Below are positions 23,319 to 33,172 of a stretch of DNA of 35,471 nt, in pieces. The notes beneath the pieces are model-generated. The model saw only the letters and a program-made list of their open reading frames with translations. It made no database searches and was not told where the DNA came from. The position numbers and the translations under genes are program-made. The DNA comes from Clostridiaceae bacterium (GTDB taxonomy: Bacteria; Bacillota; Clostridia; Saccharofermentanales; DTU023), in assembly GCA_012838355.1 (NCBI GenBank), contig DUPJ01000152.1, positions 1-35,471 on the forward strand. The letters are read 5' to 3'. Each line of letters begins with the position of its first letter. Within the stretch, counting starts at the first letter, position 1.

Positions 23319-23340
23319 GACAAGGAAAGCGCGGATAGAC

Positions 23341-24441
23341 TTGAACGATTTGTTGCTCAACTACATTGCTGTAGACGTGATCTGCACGTTCGCGCTGGTA
23401 CTGCTGGCGCTGGAGTCCATGCGCAATGTATTGTTCAGTGTCAACATGAAAAAACAATTTGCCCTGGCCGCTTTGATTGGGATACTCGTCATGGCGGCAG
23501 AGCTGGGCAGCATCATCTTTGAAAACATCTGGACTGCACACCGAGGCCCCGCGCTTGCCGCGAATGTGATCGGCTTTTCGCTCTCACCCTTTATTGCAAT
23601 TATTTTGGCGAAAGCGTTCTCAGTTGGCAGAGGCAGGATCGGATCACTTCTGACGATCCCGGCCTGGATTAATGCGATTCTGGCAGCAAGCTCACCCTGG
23701 ACCGGACTAATCTTCAGCATAAACAGCGATGTCTATGAACGCGGACCGCTGTTCGGCGTCTATGTGGCTGCATATCTGAGTGCCTACATCGTCCTCATAA
23801 TCAGCTCGTTCAAGGCCATGGAATACTACCAGTGCGTGACCAAAAGCACGTTCATCCTGTTGGTTTTCTTCAGCATAGCCGGCACAACAGTACAGTTGAT
23901 CTGGCCGAACCTGCATGCTTCGATGCTTTGCATAACATTGAGTCTACTTTTGTTTTATGCTCACTTCTGCATGCTGACGCAGACACAGGATGGTCTGACA
24001 GGATTGCTGAACCGCAACGTCTACGACCGCTGGAACAAGCATCGGCATCACGGCAGCGGCATCGTCATTATGTTTGATCTCGACGGATTCAAAATGACGA
24101 ATGATCTCTACGGTCACCATTGGGGTGATGCATGCCTGCAAAATACAGGAAGGCTGATCCGGGATTGCTTTCAAAAACTGGGCGTTTGCTACCGCGTCGG
24201 CGGAGACGAATTCTGCGTTGTCTGCCACAATGCAGATGAGCGCTACATCATGGGTGCGCTCCAGCTGTTTCACGAGGGAATCGACACACTCAGACAGCAA
24301 AACAGCCAGCATGGTGTCATGCCGACGGTTTCAACCGGGCATGCCCGCTTTGACGGTACGGCAAACGCTTATCAGGCCGCTGTCAGAGAGGCGGATGAAC
24401 GTTTGTACGAGACCAAGCGGGAACGAAAAACATCGCCCTGA
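23341..24441 (+). CDS. Seven-helix membrane diguanylate cyclase (GGDEF domain)
   Basis: 366 residues from a TTG start at 23341. AAGGA lies 14 bases upstream, which is rather far, so a later ATG near codon 27 is possible. Seven hydrophobic segments (about 5-215) form a 7TM-type sensor. A GGDEF domain follows (about 220-366) with DGLTGLLNRNVYDR, FDLDGFKMTNDLYGHHWGD and an intact GGDEF at 287-291. Intact A-sites make cyclic-di-GMP from two GTP. The RxxD product-inhibition site normally found just before GGDEF is absent (Q and G at those positions), so feedback control is probably missing. The signal sensed is unknown. Confidence 0.88.
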   Translation: MNDLLLNYIAVDVICTFALVLLALESMRNVLFSVNMKKQFALAALIGILVMAAELGSIIFENIWTAHRGPALAANVIGFSLSPFIAIILAKAFSVGRGRIGSLLTIPAWINAILAASSPWTGLIFSINSDVYERGPLFGVYVAAYLSAYIVLIISSFKAMEYYQCVTKSTFILLVFFSIAGTTVQLIWPNLHASMLCITLSLLLFYAHFCMLTQTQDGLTGLLNRNVYDRWNKHRHHGSGIVIMFDLDGFKMTNDLYGHHWGDACLQNTGRLIRDCFQKLGVCYRVGGDEFCVVCHNADERYIMGALQLFHEGIDTLRQQNSQHGVMPTVSTGHARFDGTANAYQAAVREADERLYETKRERKTSP

Positions 24442-24655
24442 CATAATCGTGCAAGCAGCCGGCGCAGCCGGTTCCGCCATCACATGTCAAGTACCATTTT
24501 TAATGCGCCGAATCGTTCGGGCATGCCGGCTTCAGTAACGGCTGCGCCCTGCGTACCCTGCGATGCGGCCAATTGCGGCTCTGCAACATGACAATGCCCT
24601 TAATCGGACAGTGCCTTTCAGCCTGTCCAATCCTGTGTGTGAACGGAGAAACAGC

Positions 24656-25909
24656 ATGGTGCAGATAAAACGACGCAAGGAGCGGGATTTGGCTACGATC
24701 GCCGCGATTGTAAAATATATTCTGATCGTGGCGGTGACGGTGGCATTGGTCTACGGCGGCCTGCGGGCATTTCTTTTTCTGATGCCGATTTTTATCGGGC
24801 TTGTGCTGGCACGAACAGCAATCACGGGTTCGGAGCTGGTCCTCCAGGGTGTTGGCTGGCTGAAACGAAAAACTGTGGCTGAGGCGACACCGATGTCGGG
24901 CGGCAAGGCAAAGAAACGAGTGGCTGTGTTCCTCTATGTGCTGCTGTTCCTCATCGTAATGTTTTTGCTGTATCTGCTGGTCAGCACCTTTGTTGTATTT
25001 TTGAGCCGCATAGCCGACGAGCTTCCTGATATCGTCGGCGATGCCAATCTGATCGAAACGATCACATCCTGGGTAAAAGGGATTGCATCTCGCAGCGGCG
25101 GCCTGATCAGCGAAACGTCGGTTGTGTCGTTGTCGCGCACCTTGAACCGTCTGCAGTCACAGGCGATGGAACAGCTGCCGGACCTGCTCGGAAAAGTGCT
25201 CGGTTTTATCACCGGTGTTTTCGGACGCCTGCCGCTGACCCTTCTCGTGATTCTGGTCACGATCATGTCAGGATTCTACTTCATTAAGCGCTCGGGCAAT
25301 TTGTACGGATTCTTCCTGCGCATCGTGCCCGATCGCAAGATCGTCCGCACCTCGTTCAAAACGGCCTCCAACGTCACGCAATCCGTATTTCGCCTTTTCG
25401 GCGGCTACATCGTGCTGATGATCGCTGAATTCATTCAGGCGGTGATCGGATTCATGCTCATCGGCGTGCCGAATGCCGCAGCCTGGGCACTCGTGGTAGC
25501 CATCGTCGACCTGATGCCTGTCCTGGGCAGTGCGGCCGTAATTTTGCCGATGTCTGCCTACTATTTTCTGTCCGGCGCAACACTGCAGGGTGTTTCCCTC
25601 ATCATCCTGTTCGTTGTGATGACCGTTGTGCGCAATCTGATTGAGCCCCCGATCATCGGCAACGCCATGCGCCTCCACCCGATCGTCACCATCCTCGCGA
25701 TGATTGTCGGCATTGCAGTCATGGGCATTGCAGGTCTTCTGATCGCACCGGTCGTGCTGGTGATCGTCAGGGAAATTTACATCCAGTTCGATCTGGAGTC
25801 GACACTGCGCCGCGGACTGGGAGAATTGCTGAAAACGAATGAACCGCCGGAAGACGATACGCCGGAAGACGTCGTCGTCGATATTGCGATTCCGCCGACA
25901 GTGCGCTGA
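24656..25909 (+). CDS. AI-2E family transporter (YtvI-like permease)
   Basis: 417 residues from the ATG at 24656, chosen for GGAG at 24645-24648; the open frame reaches further back without a ribosome site. The pattern is two paired N-terminal helices, a soluble middle segment (about 120-190), then a run of helices with GGYIVLMIAEFIQAVIGFMLIGVPNA, VDLMPVLGSAAVILP and RNLIEPPIIGNAMRLHP, all typical of this family. Related Bacillota proteins include sporulation-linked YtvI; the substrate is unknown. The acidic C-terminal tail (PPEDDTPEDVV) is variable. It ends one base before the convergent mltG stop. The 214 bases before it (24442-24655) show no clear terminator or promoter. Confidence 0.87.
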   Translation: MVQIKRRKERDLATIAAIVKYILIVAVTVALVYGGLRAFLFLMPIFIGLVLARTAITGSELVLQGVGWLKRKTVAEATPMSGGKAKKRVAVFLYVLLFLIVMFLLYLLVSTFVVFLSRIADELPDIVGDANLIETITSWVKGIASRSGGLISETSVVSLSRTLNRLQSQAMEQLPDLLGKVLGFITGVFGRLPLTLLVILVTIMSGFYFIKRSGNLYGFFLRIVPDRKIVRTSFKTASNVTQSVFRLFGGYIVLMIAEFIQAVIGFMLIGVPNAAAWALVVAIVDLMPVLGSAAVILPMSAYYFLSGATLQGVSLIILFVVMTVVRNLIEPPIIGNAMRLHPIVTILAMIVGIAVMGIAGLLIAPVVLVIVREIYIQFDLESTLRRGLGELLKTNEPPEDDTPEDVVVDIAIPPTVR

Positions 25910-25910
25910 C

Positions 25911-27059
25911 TCAGGGATTCAGGGACTGTTCGTAGTACATGGCAGATTTCTGCTCGTGCTCTGCGGCAGTCATGGAAAAGTCGTTCGTGCCGTCGCCTTT
26001 GGCCACAAAATAGAGATATGAGTTTGCCCCTGGCCAGGTGGATTCGGTGGCCGGCCAAAGCACGCCTTCGATGGCCGAAGTACCGGGCGAATTGATCGGT
26101 CCGGGCGGAAGGCTTGAGCCCTGAGCATACGTGTTGTAAGGATTGTCCGAGAAACGCACCAGATCGTCATTGCGCACCCACAGCACCGGTTCCTCATTCA
26201 GCTCCAGGCGCAGATAGTTGATGGTCGCGCACGACTGGAGCATCATGCCCTGGTTAATGCGGTTCAGGAACACACGTGCAATCTCATCCATCTCCGGCAC
26301 CGGGCCTTCCATCTGCACCACCGACGCCAAAGTGATCGCATCATCAAGCGTGAGGCCGCGCGCTGCAGCACGCTCCATATAGCCGCCTGACTTCAGTTTT
26401 GCATCTGTATTGCGTAAAAACGTGCGGATGATCTGCTCTTCAGTCGCATTGACGTCGAACTGGTATGTATCCGGCCAGAGATAGCCTTGCAGCGGCCACT
26501 CGCGTTCCGGTGTCACTTCAATCTGCGTGATGAATGAGTACTCGGCAAACAGACCGGGGCGACGCATCAGCTCATCGAGGATGGCTTCATTGAACCGCAT
26601 CCCGTTCTCGCGCAGCCGTTCCTTCACCTGCAGGTAGGTCATGCCTTCCGGGAATGTGATCCGCACCGGTTCCGGCTGATACGTCAGAACGAGCATCATC
26701 TCGTCGTAGCTCATGTCCGGCAGGAGATAGTGGGTTCCGCTCTGGTACCGGCCGTCGTAACCATTGAATTTGGACAGGAGCAGGAAGGCGAACTCATTGC
26801 CGATCAGCTTCTGCTCCTTCAAAATGGCGGCGATATCCTTGACTTCAGACTGTCGCGGTATGAAGATCTCGACCGCATCCTCCGTCTCGGCTGTGATCGG
26901 TGACTTGCCGCCGCGGGCAATCAGCTCGGTCAGATTGCCGAGCCGCACCTTCTGATTTTCAACAAATGAAAACCCGCTGAAATAGCCAAAAACGGTCGCA
27001 CCGATCAGCAAAATGATGATCAGCAGGACCGTGAGAGTTTTTCCGAGTCTTGATCTCAT
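25911..27059 (-). CDS. mltG: Endolytic transglycosylase MltG
   Basis: 382 residues. An N-terminal membrane anchor (about 8-30) is followed by a LysM-like segment and the YceG domain. The catalytic Glu is E251 in LASVVQMEGPVPEM, followed by VFLNRINQGMMLQS and YNTYAQGSSLPPGPINSPG, all family signatures. MltG cuts nascent peptidoglycan strands at the outer membrane face and sets glycan length. It overlaps the typA stop by four bases (ATGA), an unusual partner for this gene, so its expression follows typA. Confidence 0.95.
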   Translation of the reverse strand: MRSRLGKTLTVLLIIILLIGATVFGYFSGFSFVENQKVRLGNLTELIARGGKSPITAETEDAVEIFIPRQSEVKDIAAILKEQKLIGNEFAFLLLSKFNGYDGRYQSGTHYLLPDMSYDEMMLVLTYQPEPVRITFPEGMTYLQVKERLRENGMRFNEAILDELMRRPGLFAEYSFITQIEVTPEREWPLQGYLWPDTYQFDVNATEEQIIRTFLRNTDAKLKSGGYMERAAARGLTLDDAITLASVVQMEGPVPEMDEIARVFLNRINQGMMLQSCATINYLRLELNEEPVLWVRNDDLVRFSDNPYNTYAQGSSLPPGPINSPGTSAIEGVLWPATESTWPGANSYLYFVAKGDGTNDFSMTAAEHEQKSAMYYEQSLNP

Positions 27060-28903
27060 GTGTCGTCGTCGCTCTTTTGCCTCGATATTGCCCGCTGTCT
27101 GGCGCCTGTGTCAAGTATACGCTTGCGCAGACGATACGTCACAGGCGTGATCTCGATCAATTCGTCGTCCGCAATGAAATCCATCGCCTGCTCCAGTGAA
27201 AGATGGCGCGGCGGGGCCAGCCGGAGAGCGTCGTCCGCACCGGCCGCGCGGATATTCGTGACGTGCTTTTTGCGGCAGACATTGAGCGAAATATCGTCGG
27301 TTCGTGCACTTTGACCGACGATCATGCCCTCGTAGACGAGTGTGCCGGGATCGATGAACAGCTCTCCCCTGGCCTGACTCTGGAAGAGGCCGTAGCGCGT
27401 CGCCTCGCCCGTTTCGCTCGCCACCAGCGCGCCGCTTGAGCGCGTTTCAATCGTGCCTTTGAACGGTATGTAACCGCCCAGAACGGCATTCAGAACGCCG
27501 GTACCCTTGGTATCGGACATGAATTCCGAGCCGTAGCCGATCAGTCCGCGGGACGGAATCGAAAATTCCAGCCGCACGAGATCATGCTCGGGCGGCAGCA
27601 TATTCAAAAGCTCACCGCGGCGCTTTCCCAGCCGTTCAATGACAAGTCCCATGTGTTCAGTCGGCACGTCAATCACAAGGGATTCCTCGGGTTCCATCAG
27701 CACGCCGTTCTCTTCCTTGAAGATGACTCTGGCTCGCGAGACCATGAAGGCATACCCTTCGCGGCGCAGTGTTTCGATCAGGACCGACAGGTGCAGTTCT
27801 CCGCGCCCCTTGACGACAAAGCGGTCACTGCTGTCCGTTTCTTCAACCACCAGAGACACGTTGGTTTCCATTTCGCGAAACAGGCGATCGCGCAGCTGCC
27901 GCGAGGTGACATACGTGCTCTCGTCGCCGGCATAAACGGAATCGTTCACCTGAAATGTCATGGCAATTGTCGGTTCGTCGATCGAAGTAAACGGCAAAAC
28001 GGAAGGTGAGTCTGCCGCTGACACCGTATCTCCGATGAGCACATCGGACAGGCCCGCGACGGCCACAATCTGGCCGGCTTCCGCCTTGTCAACCGGTTCG
28101 CGGGCCAGGCCCGCAAAACGCAGCAGTGTGGTAATTTTTCCGTATTCATAGGCGCCGCCCGGCTTGGCAAAGGCGACCGTCTGATTCTTTTGCATGACGC
28201 CGCGTTCAATGCGTCCCACAGCCAGCCGGCCAAGATACGAATCGTAATCAATGTTCGACACCAGCATTTGCAGCGCTCCCGAAGGATCACCGTCCGGTGC
28301 CGGAATCACTTGCCGAATTGCGTCAAGCAAGGGCCTGACAGTCCCTTCCAGGAGTCGTTCGGTCGCTACCGGCAGAGCGGGCAGCTCGGCGAACATGGCC
28401 TGATGGCGGGCCGAACCGTAGATGACGGGGAAATCAATCTGATCTTCATCGGCGCCGAGGCGGATAAAGAGGTCCAGCACAAGATCCTGAACCACAAGCG
28501 GTCTGGCATCGGGACGGTCAATCTTGTTGACCAGAACGAGCGGTGTCAGTTTATGCTCGAGCGCTTTTTTCAGCACGAACGCCGTTTGCGGCATCGGGCC
28601 TTCGGCAGCGTCCACGACGAGAAGAACGCCGTCAACCATGCGCAGCACACGCTCGACTTCGCCGCCGAAATCGTGATGTCCCGGCGTATCCACAATGTTG
28701 ATAATCGTGTCGCCGTCAACAATGGATGTATTCTTGGACATGATCGTGATGCCGCGCTCGCGCTCCAGCTGATTGCTGTCCATCACCTGATCAACCGGAT
28801 TCTGATTGTTCCGGTACAGTCCCGCATGGCGCAGCAATGCGTCAACTACCGTTGTCTTGCCATGGTCTACATGCGCAATGATCGCAATATTTCGAATGTT
28901 CAC
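27056..28903 (-). CDS. typA: Ribosome-associated GTPase TypA/BipA
   Basis: 615 residues. It is a translational GTPase with G1 AHVDHGKTT (10-18), the ERERGITI switch, G3 DTPGHHDF and G4 [10 protein letters not shown], followed by EF-G-like domains and the TypA-specific C-terminus ([26 protein letters not shown]). TypA helps ribosome assembly and stress adaptation. The start is GTG at 28903, overlapping the der stop by four bases (GTGA). Confidence 0.97.
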   Translation of the reverse strand: MNIRNIAIIAHVDHGKTTVVDALLRHAGLYRNNQNPVDQVMDSNQLERERGITIMSKNTSIVDGDTIINIVDTPGHHDFGGEVERVLRMVDGVLLVVDAAEGPMPQTAFVLKKALEHKLTPLVLVNKIDRPDARPLVVQDLVLDLFIRLGADEDQIDFPVIYGSARHQAMFAELPALPVATERLLEGTVRPLLDAIRQVIPAPDGDPSGALQMLVSNIDYDSYLGRLAVGRIERGVMQKNQTVAFAKPGGAYEYGKITTLLRFAGLAREPVDKAEAGQIVAVAGLSDVLIGDTVSAADSPSVLPFTSIDEPTIAMTFQVNDSVYAGDESTYVTSRQLRDRLFREMETNVSLVVEETDSSDRFVVKGRGELHLSVLIETLRREGYAFMVSRARVIFKEENGVLMEPEESLVIDVPTEHMGLVIERLGKRRGELLNMLPPEHDLVRLEFSIPSRGLIGYGSEFMSDTKGTGVLNAVLGGYIPFKGTIETRSSGALVASETGEATRYGLFQSQARGELFIDPGTLVYEGMIVGQSARTDDISLNVCRKKHVTNIRAAGADDALRLAPPRHLSLEQAMDFIADDELIEITPVTYRLRKRILDTGARQRAISRQKSDDDT

Positions 28904-30270
28904 GTGTTCCGTTTCCGGCGCCGGCTCATGTCCCGGCGCAGCGTATCATCTTCTTCACCGCGTCCGCGATAGATGAAGCGGACGGGTGTGCCTTCAAAAC
29001 CGAAGCTTTCGCGCAGGCGGTTTTCCAGATAGCGCGTGTAGGAAAAATGCGTCAGTTTTGTGTCGTTCACAAACAGAATAAATGTCGGCGGCGCTGTGGC
29101 CACCTGTGTCAGATAGTATATTTTCAGGTGCCGCCCCTTGTCCTGAGGCGTCGGCTGCATCGTGACCGCATCGGATATCCAGGTATTTAAAACGCCCGTT
29201 CCGATTTTCTTGTGCGCCGCCGCTTTGCAGGCGGCAGCCAGCGGCAGCAGCTTTTGAACGCCGGCACCTGTCTTTGCCGACACGAAGACGCTCGGTGCGT
29301 AAGACATAAAGGGGAATCGGCGGCGGATCGTCTCGCGCATGGCGTTGATGCTCGTCTCATCCTTGTCCACCGCATCCCACTTATTGATCACCAGAATCGT
29401 CGCCTTGCCGGCTTCATGCGCCAGGCCCGCCACCTTTGTGTCCTGAGCGGTCACGCCTTCGACGCCGTCTATGATGAGGAGACACACATCGGCCCGCTCG
29501 ATCGCGCCGAGCGCTCGAATCATGGCATATTTTTCGATGCCGCGTTCAATTTGGCCGCGCTTCTTCAGGCCGGCGGTATCAATCAGCAGAAAGGGCTGCC
29601 CATCATGCTCCATCGCCTCATCGATGGCGTCCCGCGTGGTGCCGGCAACGGCCGACACGATCGTCCGGTTTTCACCGAGCAGGCGATTCACGAGTGATGA
29701 TTTTCCCGCATTTGGCTTGCCGATGACGGCGATCTTCGTGATCTCCTCATCCTCTGCTTCCGTTTCGACCGGCGGCAGGTGTGAAAGCACAGCGTCCATC
29801 ACCTCAGAGAGCCCCAAGCGGTGCGAAGCCGACATGGCATAGACCTGGCCGAGGCCAAGCGCATAAAATTCGTATACGCCGGGCGGATCAGCACCCACCT
29901 GATCACTCTTGTTAACCGCCAGCACAACGTGCTTGCCGGCTTCGCGCAGCATCTGTGCGATATCCTCGTCAGCCGGATTCAAGCCTTCCTTCAGATCGGT
30001 CATGAAGATGACGACGTCCGCCATTTCGATCGCGATCTCGGCCTGGAGACGCATGTGCTTTGCGATTTCATCAGCACTTTCCGGCTCGATACCGCCCGTA
30101 TCGATCAGCCAGAATGTGCGTCCGATCCACTCAACCTGCTGCATCAGCCGGTCGCGCGTCGCACCCGGCGTCGGATCGACAATCGAAATCCGTTCGCCGG
30201 CAATGATATTGAAAAAAGACGATTTGCCGACGTTCGGCCGGCCGATTACGGCCACAATGGGAAGACTCAT
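28900..30270 (-). CDS. der: Ribosome biogenesis GTPase Der (EngA)
   Basis: 456 residues, with the two tandem G domains unique to this family: GRPNVGKS (10-17) with DPTPGATRD and DTGGIE, and GKPNAGKS (about 183-190) with AGTTRD and DTAGLKK. A KH-like C-terminal domain with [24 protein letters not shown] follows. Der matures the 50S subunit. The start at 30270 was chosen because AAGG is 7 bases upstream and the protein begins as in homologues; a longer open frame (to 30453) is a shadow of the upstream gene. It overlaps DUF512 by four bases. Confidence 0.97.
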   Translation of the reverse strand: MSLPIVAVIGRPNVGKSSFFNIIAGERISIVDPTPGATRDRLMQQVEWIGRTFWLIDTGGIEPESADEIAKHMRLQAEIAIEMADVVIFMTDLKEGLNPADEDIAQMLREAGKHVVLAVNKSDQVGADPPGVYEFYALGLGQVYAMSASHRLGLSEVMDAVLSHLPPVETEAEDEEITKIAVIGKPNAGKSSLVNRLLGENRTIVSAVAGTTRDAIDEAMEHDGQPFLLIDTAGLKKRGQIERGIEKYAMIRALGAIERADVCLLIIDGVEGVTAQDTKVAGLAHEAGKATILVINKWDAVDKDETSINAMRETIRRRFPFMSYAPSVFVSAKTGAGVQKLLPLAAACKAAAHKKIGTGVLNTWISDAVTMQPTPQDKGRHLKIYYLTQVATAPPTFILFVNDTKLTHFSYTRYLENRLRESFGFEGTPVRFIYRGRGEEDDTLRRDMSRRRKRNT

Positions 30271-31631
30271 ATCATCACCTTGCTTTTTGAAAGCCCTTCG
30301 AACAGCCCCGACGCTGTCTCGGAAACAACCGTTACCTCTGCGGACAGCGCTCGCCTGAGATCCGTCACCGTGAGATCGTCCAGAAACAGTTCTGTGCCGC
30401 GCTTGAGCATATTGTCCGGTATAAGAATATGCTTTTGACCTGCCGTTTTCCATGCGGCAAACAAAGCGGCAAGCTGATCCGAAATGTCCTGTCCCGTCAA
30501 GAGGCCGGCAACGGTAATCGTTTCACCGAAAAAATGGTTTTCGATGGCAGCGACTGTTACACGCGTATTGAAACGCCGGGACAGACGCGTTTCATATGCC
30601 TTCAGCACTGGCCCGGCAAGCGTGCCGGTGACGAGAACGGTATCGTCGAACGGATTCGCTGCAGGCATCGCCTTTGGGAAATCGGTTTCGAACTCATCCC
30701 GGAAAAGCGCAGCCATGCCGACGCCGTTTTCCAGCTGACTCATGGATTCATATGCTTCGGCCGGGGGCAGTGAAACATTGCCTTTGAGATAGAACTCATC
30801 GGCCAGATAAAACAGACGTTCGCCCCGCGCCGCCAGCATGGCCGCCTGCCGTCTGTGCACGGAGTCAATCAGGGTACGGCACTCATCCGGTGTATGCGAC
30901 CGCAGTGCGAACAGACGATTCTCATCGCGATAGCGCGTCAGCCCAACCGGAACACAGGCAATCGAGCGCACGAATTCGTTTAGTCCGGCCAGATCGTCGA
31001 AGGTGCGTTCAAGATGCGCACCGTCATTCAGGCCGGGGCAAAGCACAATCTGCACATTGACGTCGATTCCAGCCTCTGTCAGGCGTCTCAGAGACGGCAT
31101 GATGTCGCCGGCCGCGCGGTTTCTCATCATCTTTCGGCGGAGGGCCGGCTCGGTGGCGTGCACCGAAACATTTACCGGTGAAAAACGAAGTTCGATCAGA
31201 CGGTCCAGCTCCGCATCAGAGAGATTCGTCATGGTGATATAGTTGCCGTGCAGAAAGGACAGCCGCATATCATCGTCTTTGAAGTAAAGACTCTCCCGCA
31301 TGCCGGACGGCAGCTGATCGATGAAGCAGAATACACAGCGGTTGTGACAATGCGTGAAGCACTCGCCCGGCACGATCTCAAGATCAAGACCGAGCGGCTC
31401 ATCCTCATCCTTCTCCACGTCAATTTCGAACAGACCTTCCGTTTCGTGCCAGAACAGCAGCGTCAGATCGGCTGCACCCTCACACATGCGAAACGTGAAC
31501 AGATCCGGCATGGCCTTGCCGTTCACCATGACCAGCCGCGATCCTTCGGGCAGGTCAAAGCCGGCAGCGATCCCGTCAGGATCGACGCCGGTCACTTTCA
31601 GTCCCTGATGCTGATCTGCCCTGTGTTCCAT
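30267..31631 (-). CDS. DUF512 family protein (PDZ-like plus radical-SAM-like iron-sulfur domain)
   Basis: 454 residues. The N-terminus (about 10-60) is PDZ-like (GLKVTGVDPDGIAAGFDLPEGSRLVMVNGKA). A CHNRCVFCFIDQLP segment follows, with C95, C99 and C102 spaced as in radical SAM enzymes and an extra C91. The C-terminal half matches DUF512 (VLVTGTLAGPVLKAY, FFGETITVAGLLTGQD, ILIPDNMLKRG). The reaction is unknown. Pairing with der is common in Clostridia and suggests a role near ribosome or RNA maturation; this is inference. Confidence 0.88.
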   Translation of the reverse strand: MEHRADQHQGLKVTGVDPDGIAAGFDLPEGSRLVMVNGKAMPDLFTFRMCEGAADLTLLFWHETEGLFEIDVEKDEDEPLGLDLEIVPGECFTHCHNRCVFCFIDQLPSGMRESLYFKDDDMRLSFLHGNYITMTNLSDAELDRLIELRFSPVNVSVHATEPALRRKMMRNRAAGDIMPSLRRLTEAGIDVNVQIVLCPGLNDGAHLERTFDDLAGLNEFVRSIACVPVGLTRYRDENRLFALRSHTPDECRTLIDSVHRRQAAMLAARGERLFYLADEFYLKGNVSLPPAEAYESMSQLENGVGMAALFRDEFETDFPKAMPAANPFDDTVLVTGTLAGPVLKAYETRLSRRFNTRVTVAAIENHFFGETITVAGLLTGQDISDQLAALFAAWKTAGQKHILIPDNMLKRGTELFLDDLTVTDLRRALSAEVTVVSETASGLFEGLSKSKVMI

Positions 31632-31666
31632 TCAGTCAACCCATTTCCGCGTGTCCTGATTCAGGC

Positions 31667-31700
31667 AAATAAAAAGCAACGTGTCTGACGCGTTGCCTTT
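31667..31700 (-). terminator. Rho-independent terminator after rpmF
   Basis: On the minus strand, GCAACG (31696-31691) pairs with CGTTGC (31681-31676) around a nine-base loop, extended by AAAG/CTTT pairs. TTTTTATTTG follows. It separates rpmF from DUF512. Confidence 0.85.
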
Positions 31701-31721
31701 CAAACCAGATTCGGATATTTA

Positions 31722-31904
31722 TCACGCGCCTTCAGTCGCAACAACTTCACGCCCTTTGTAATAACCACACTGTTTGCAGACGTGATGCGCAAGCTTCAGT
31801 GTCTTGCACTGCGGGCATGTTGTCAGGCCCGGAGTCTGAACCTTATAGTGAGAACGGCCACGGCGACTTCTTGCCTTGGACCATTTCCGTTTCGGTACGG
31901 CCAT
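31722..31904 (-). CDS. rpmF: 50S ribosomal protein L32
   Basis: 60 residues beginning MAVPKRKWSKARSRRGRSHY. It has a complete zinc site C30, C33, C43 and C46 (CPQC, CKQC), the zinc-dependent form of L32. GAGGAGG precedes the ATG. The DUF177 (YceD) gene that usually precedes rpmF in Bacillota is not adjacent here; the gene has its own strong promoter, a leader hairpin and a terminator. Confidence 0.97.
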   Translation of the reverse strand: MAVPKRKWSKARSRRGRSHYKVQTPGLTTCPQCKTLKLAHHVCKQCGYYKGREVVATEGA

Positions 31905-31936
31905 ATCGGTTTCCTCCTCGTTACGATCATTTCATC

Positions 31937-31957
31937 AAAACGGCCGCCTGAGCGGCC
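31937..31957 (-). terminator. Terminator-like hairpin in the rpmF leader
   Basis: GGCCGC (31942-31947) and GCGGCC (31952-31957) flank the tetraloop CTGA. On the minus strand the hairpin is followed by four T. It lies between the rpmF promoter and the ribosome site, so it may attenuate L32 synthesis. Confidence 0.5.
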
Positions 31958-31977
31958 AGTTAAAAGACGCGAAGAGT

Positions 31978-32006
31978 ATTATCGTTCATTTATGGCGCAA
32001 TGTCAA
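31978..32006 (-). promoter_or_regulatory. Promoter of rpmF
   Basis: On the minus strand, a perfect TTGACA (32006-32001) is followed after exactly 17 bases by GATAAT (31983-31978). The transcript would start near 31970, giving a leader of about 66 bases. Confidence 0.8.
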
Positions 32007-32033
32007 TGTCACCCGCATATTCGGACGAATGCC

Positions 32034-32345
32034 TCAATCTGAAAGCGGCGCGTTTACCTTTCGCCTGTGAAATGCCGAAGGTACGAGCCGATATGCAGTC
32101 TTCCCCTCCGCTCTGGTCGTATAGCGCGTGGCGACCCTCATCTGGCAGCCGGGACAGAACACCGCACCCGGATCGAGCGAGAAGTCGACGGTGCCATCCA
32201 CGATGCGGTCACTGAACATTTTTACCAGATTGCTCTCCCCAACCTTCCGGTACGTGGCAATCGGGTGCGAGCAGCGGGCGCAGCTGATCAGCAGCAGGTG
32301 GCTCCCCCGCACCTTTCTCGCTCTGGGATTCAAATAGACAGTCAT
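32034..32345 (-). CDS. Small zinc-ribbon protein, unknown function
   Basis: 103 residues with two CxxC pairs, C22/C25 (SCARCSHPIATYRKVG) and C64/C67 (FCPGCQMR), separated by SNLVKMFSDRIVDG. This arrangement recurs in small conserved proteins of anaerobic Bacillota that have no assigned role. The N-terminus is basic (NPRARKVRGSH), so nucleic-acid binding is possible. It overlaps the upstream 116-residue gene by four bases (ATGA). Confidence 0.7.
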   Translation of the reverse strand: MTVYLNPRARKVRGSHLLLISCARCSHPIATYRKVGESNLVKMFSDRIVDGTVDFSLDPGAVFCPGCQMRVATRYTTRAEGKTAYRLVPSAFHRRKVNAPLSD

Positions 32346-32692
32346 CGCTCTTCCCCGTCTGGCCGCATCCGGTCCAAAACAAACGAAATGGCCTGGATTC
32401 GCCTGACGGCCAGCGTCTTCTGAGGTGTGCCGGGACGAAGTTTCGGCAAAATTGCGTCAATCCGCCGCATTACCGCGTCCAGTACGGCACGCGCTGACTC
32501 CAGAGAGCCGGCGCCGTACTCAGCAGCATGATCAGAGCTCTTTTCAAGCAGAGCGAGCGCTATGCGAAAGGCAGAGGTTTCGGCTGACAAACGCCGGTAC
32601 AAAGCGGTGTCTTCTTTCAGGCGGGCACGCGATTTTTCGCTCTTGCTCAGCATGGACAAAATCGTTTGTCTTTTATCGTCACATGCAGTCAT
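32342..32692 (-). CDS. Hypothetical helical protein
   Basis: 116 residues, not recognised. It is predicted almost entirely helical and charged (KSEKSRARLKEDTALYRRL, LEKSSDHAAEY, AVRRIQAISFVLDRM), without membrane segments or cysteine motifs. It is judged real because it is tightly packed in the operon: it overlaps the zinc-ribbon gene by ATGA and starts 24 bases after the DUF1934 stop. Confidence 0.6.
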   Translation of the reverse strand: MTACDDKRQTILSMLSKSEKSRARLKEDTALYRRLSAETSAFRIALALLEKSSDHAAEYGAGSLESARAVLDAVMRRIDAILPKLRPGTPQKTLAVRRIQAISFVLDRMRPDGEER

Positions 32693-32716
32693 GTGTCAGC
32701 CGCAGCTAACAACGCG

Positions 32717-33172
32717 CTAGCCGGGCATATGCCATTCACTCGCACGCACGACGAGCGACAGGTTTGTCGAAATAACCTGGCTCTTGTCGAATGCCAGTGA
32801 ATAGGCGAGCGACACATTGCCGCCCTCGGCATTGAGCCGACCGCGCGCTTCACTCGTTGTGAGCTGAAAATTGAGCGTGCCGTAAGGCATCGCGATCTGG
32901 CTCAGATGATTTTGACCTTCGCGAAACACGATGTCCATCTCAATCTCACCGCGACGCTCAAGCCGCACGGCACCGGATGGCGCGAGCGAGATCTTCGTCT
33001 TCGTGCCGGCCATGCCGGTCGCCTCGCTCTCATCATAGCGAATCGCCCAGGTTCCGTTTTGTTCCGACAGCTGGCCTTCCGTGGTCAGGTGAATGGATGG
33101 CATGCGCTCGCCGTTCGTCCATTGCGTACTGGTCAGCTGAATAATGACGGGTTTGTCCACGCCGTAAATCAT
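32717..33172 (-). CDS. DUF1934 (YwiB-like) beta-barrel protein
   Basis: 151 residues from the ATG at 33172, which overlaps the murI stop as ATGA; a start two codons earlier is possible. The alternating-strand pattern of the calycin-like DUF1934 family is visible: VIIQLTSTQW near the start, then TEGQLSEQNGTWAIRYDESE, LERRGEIEMDIVFREGQ, MPYGTLNFQLTTSEA and a long C-terminal strand pair. The function is unknown. Family members often lie next to argS or cell-wall genes in Bacillota. Confidence 0.85.
   Translation of the reverse strand: MIYGVDKPVIIQLTSTQWTNGERMPSIHLTTEGQLSEQNGTWAIRYDESEATGMAGTKTKISLAPSGAVRLERRGEIEMDIVFREGQNHLSQIAMPYGTLNFQLTTSEARGRLNAEGGNVSLAYSLAFDKSQVISTNLSLVVRASEWHMPG

Noticed and set aside
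23140-23340. Cyclic-di-GMP riboswitch before the GGDEF gene
   Set aside because: The leader has hairpins, but the conserved bases of the known classes could not be found.
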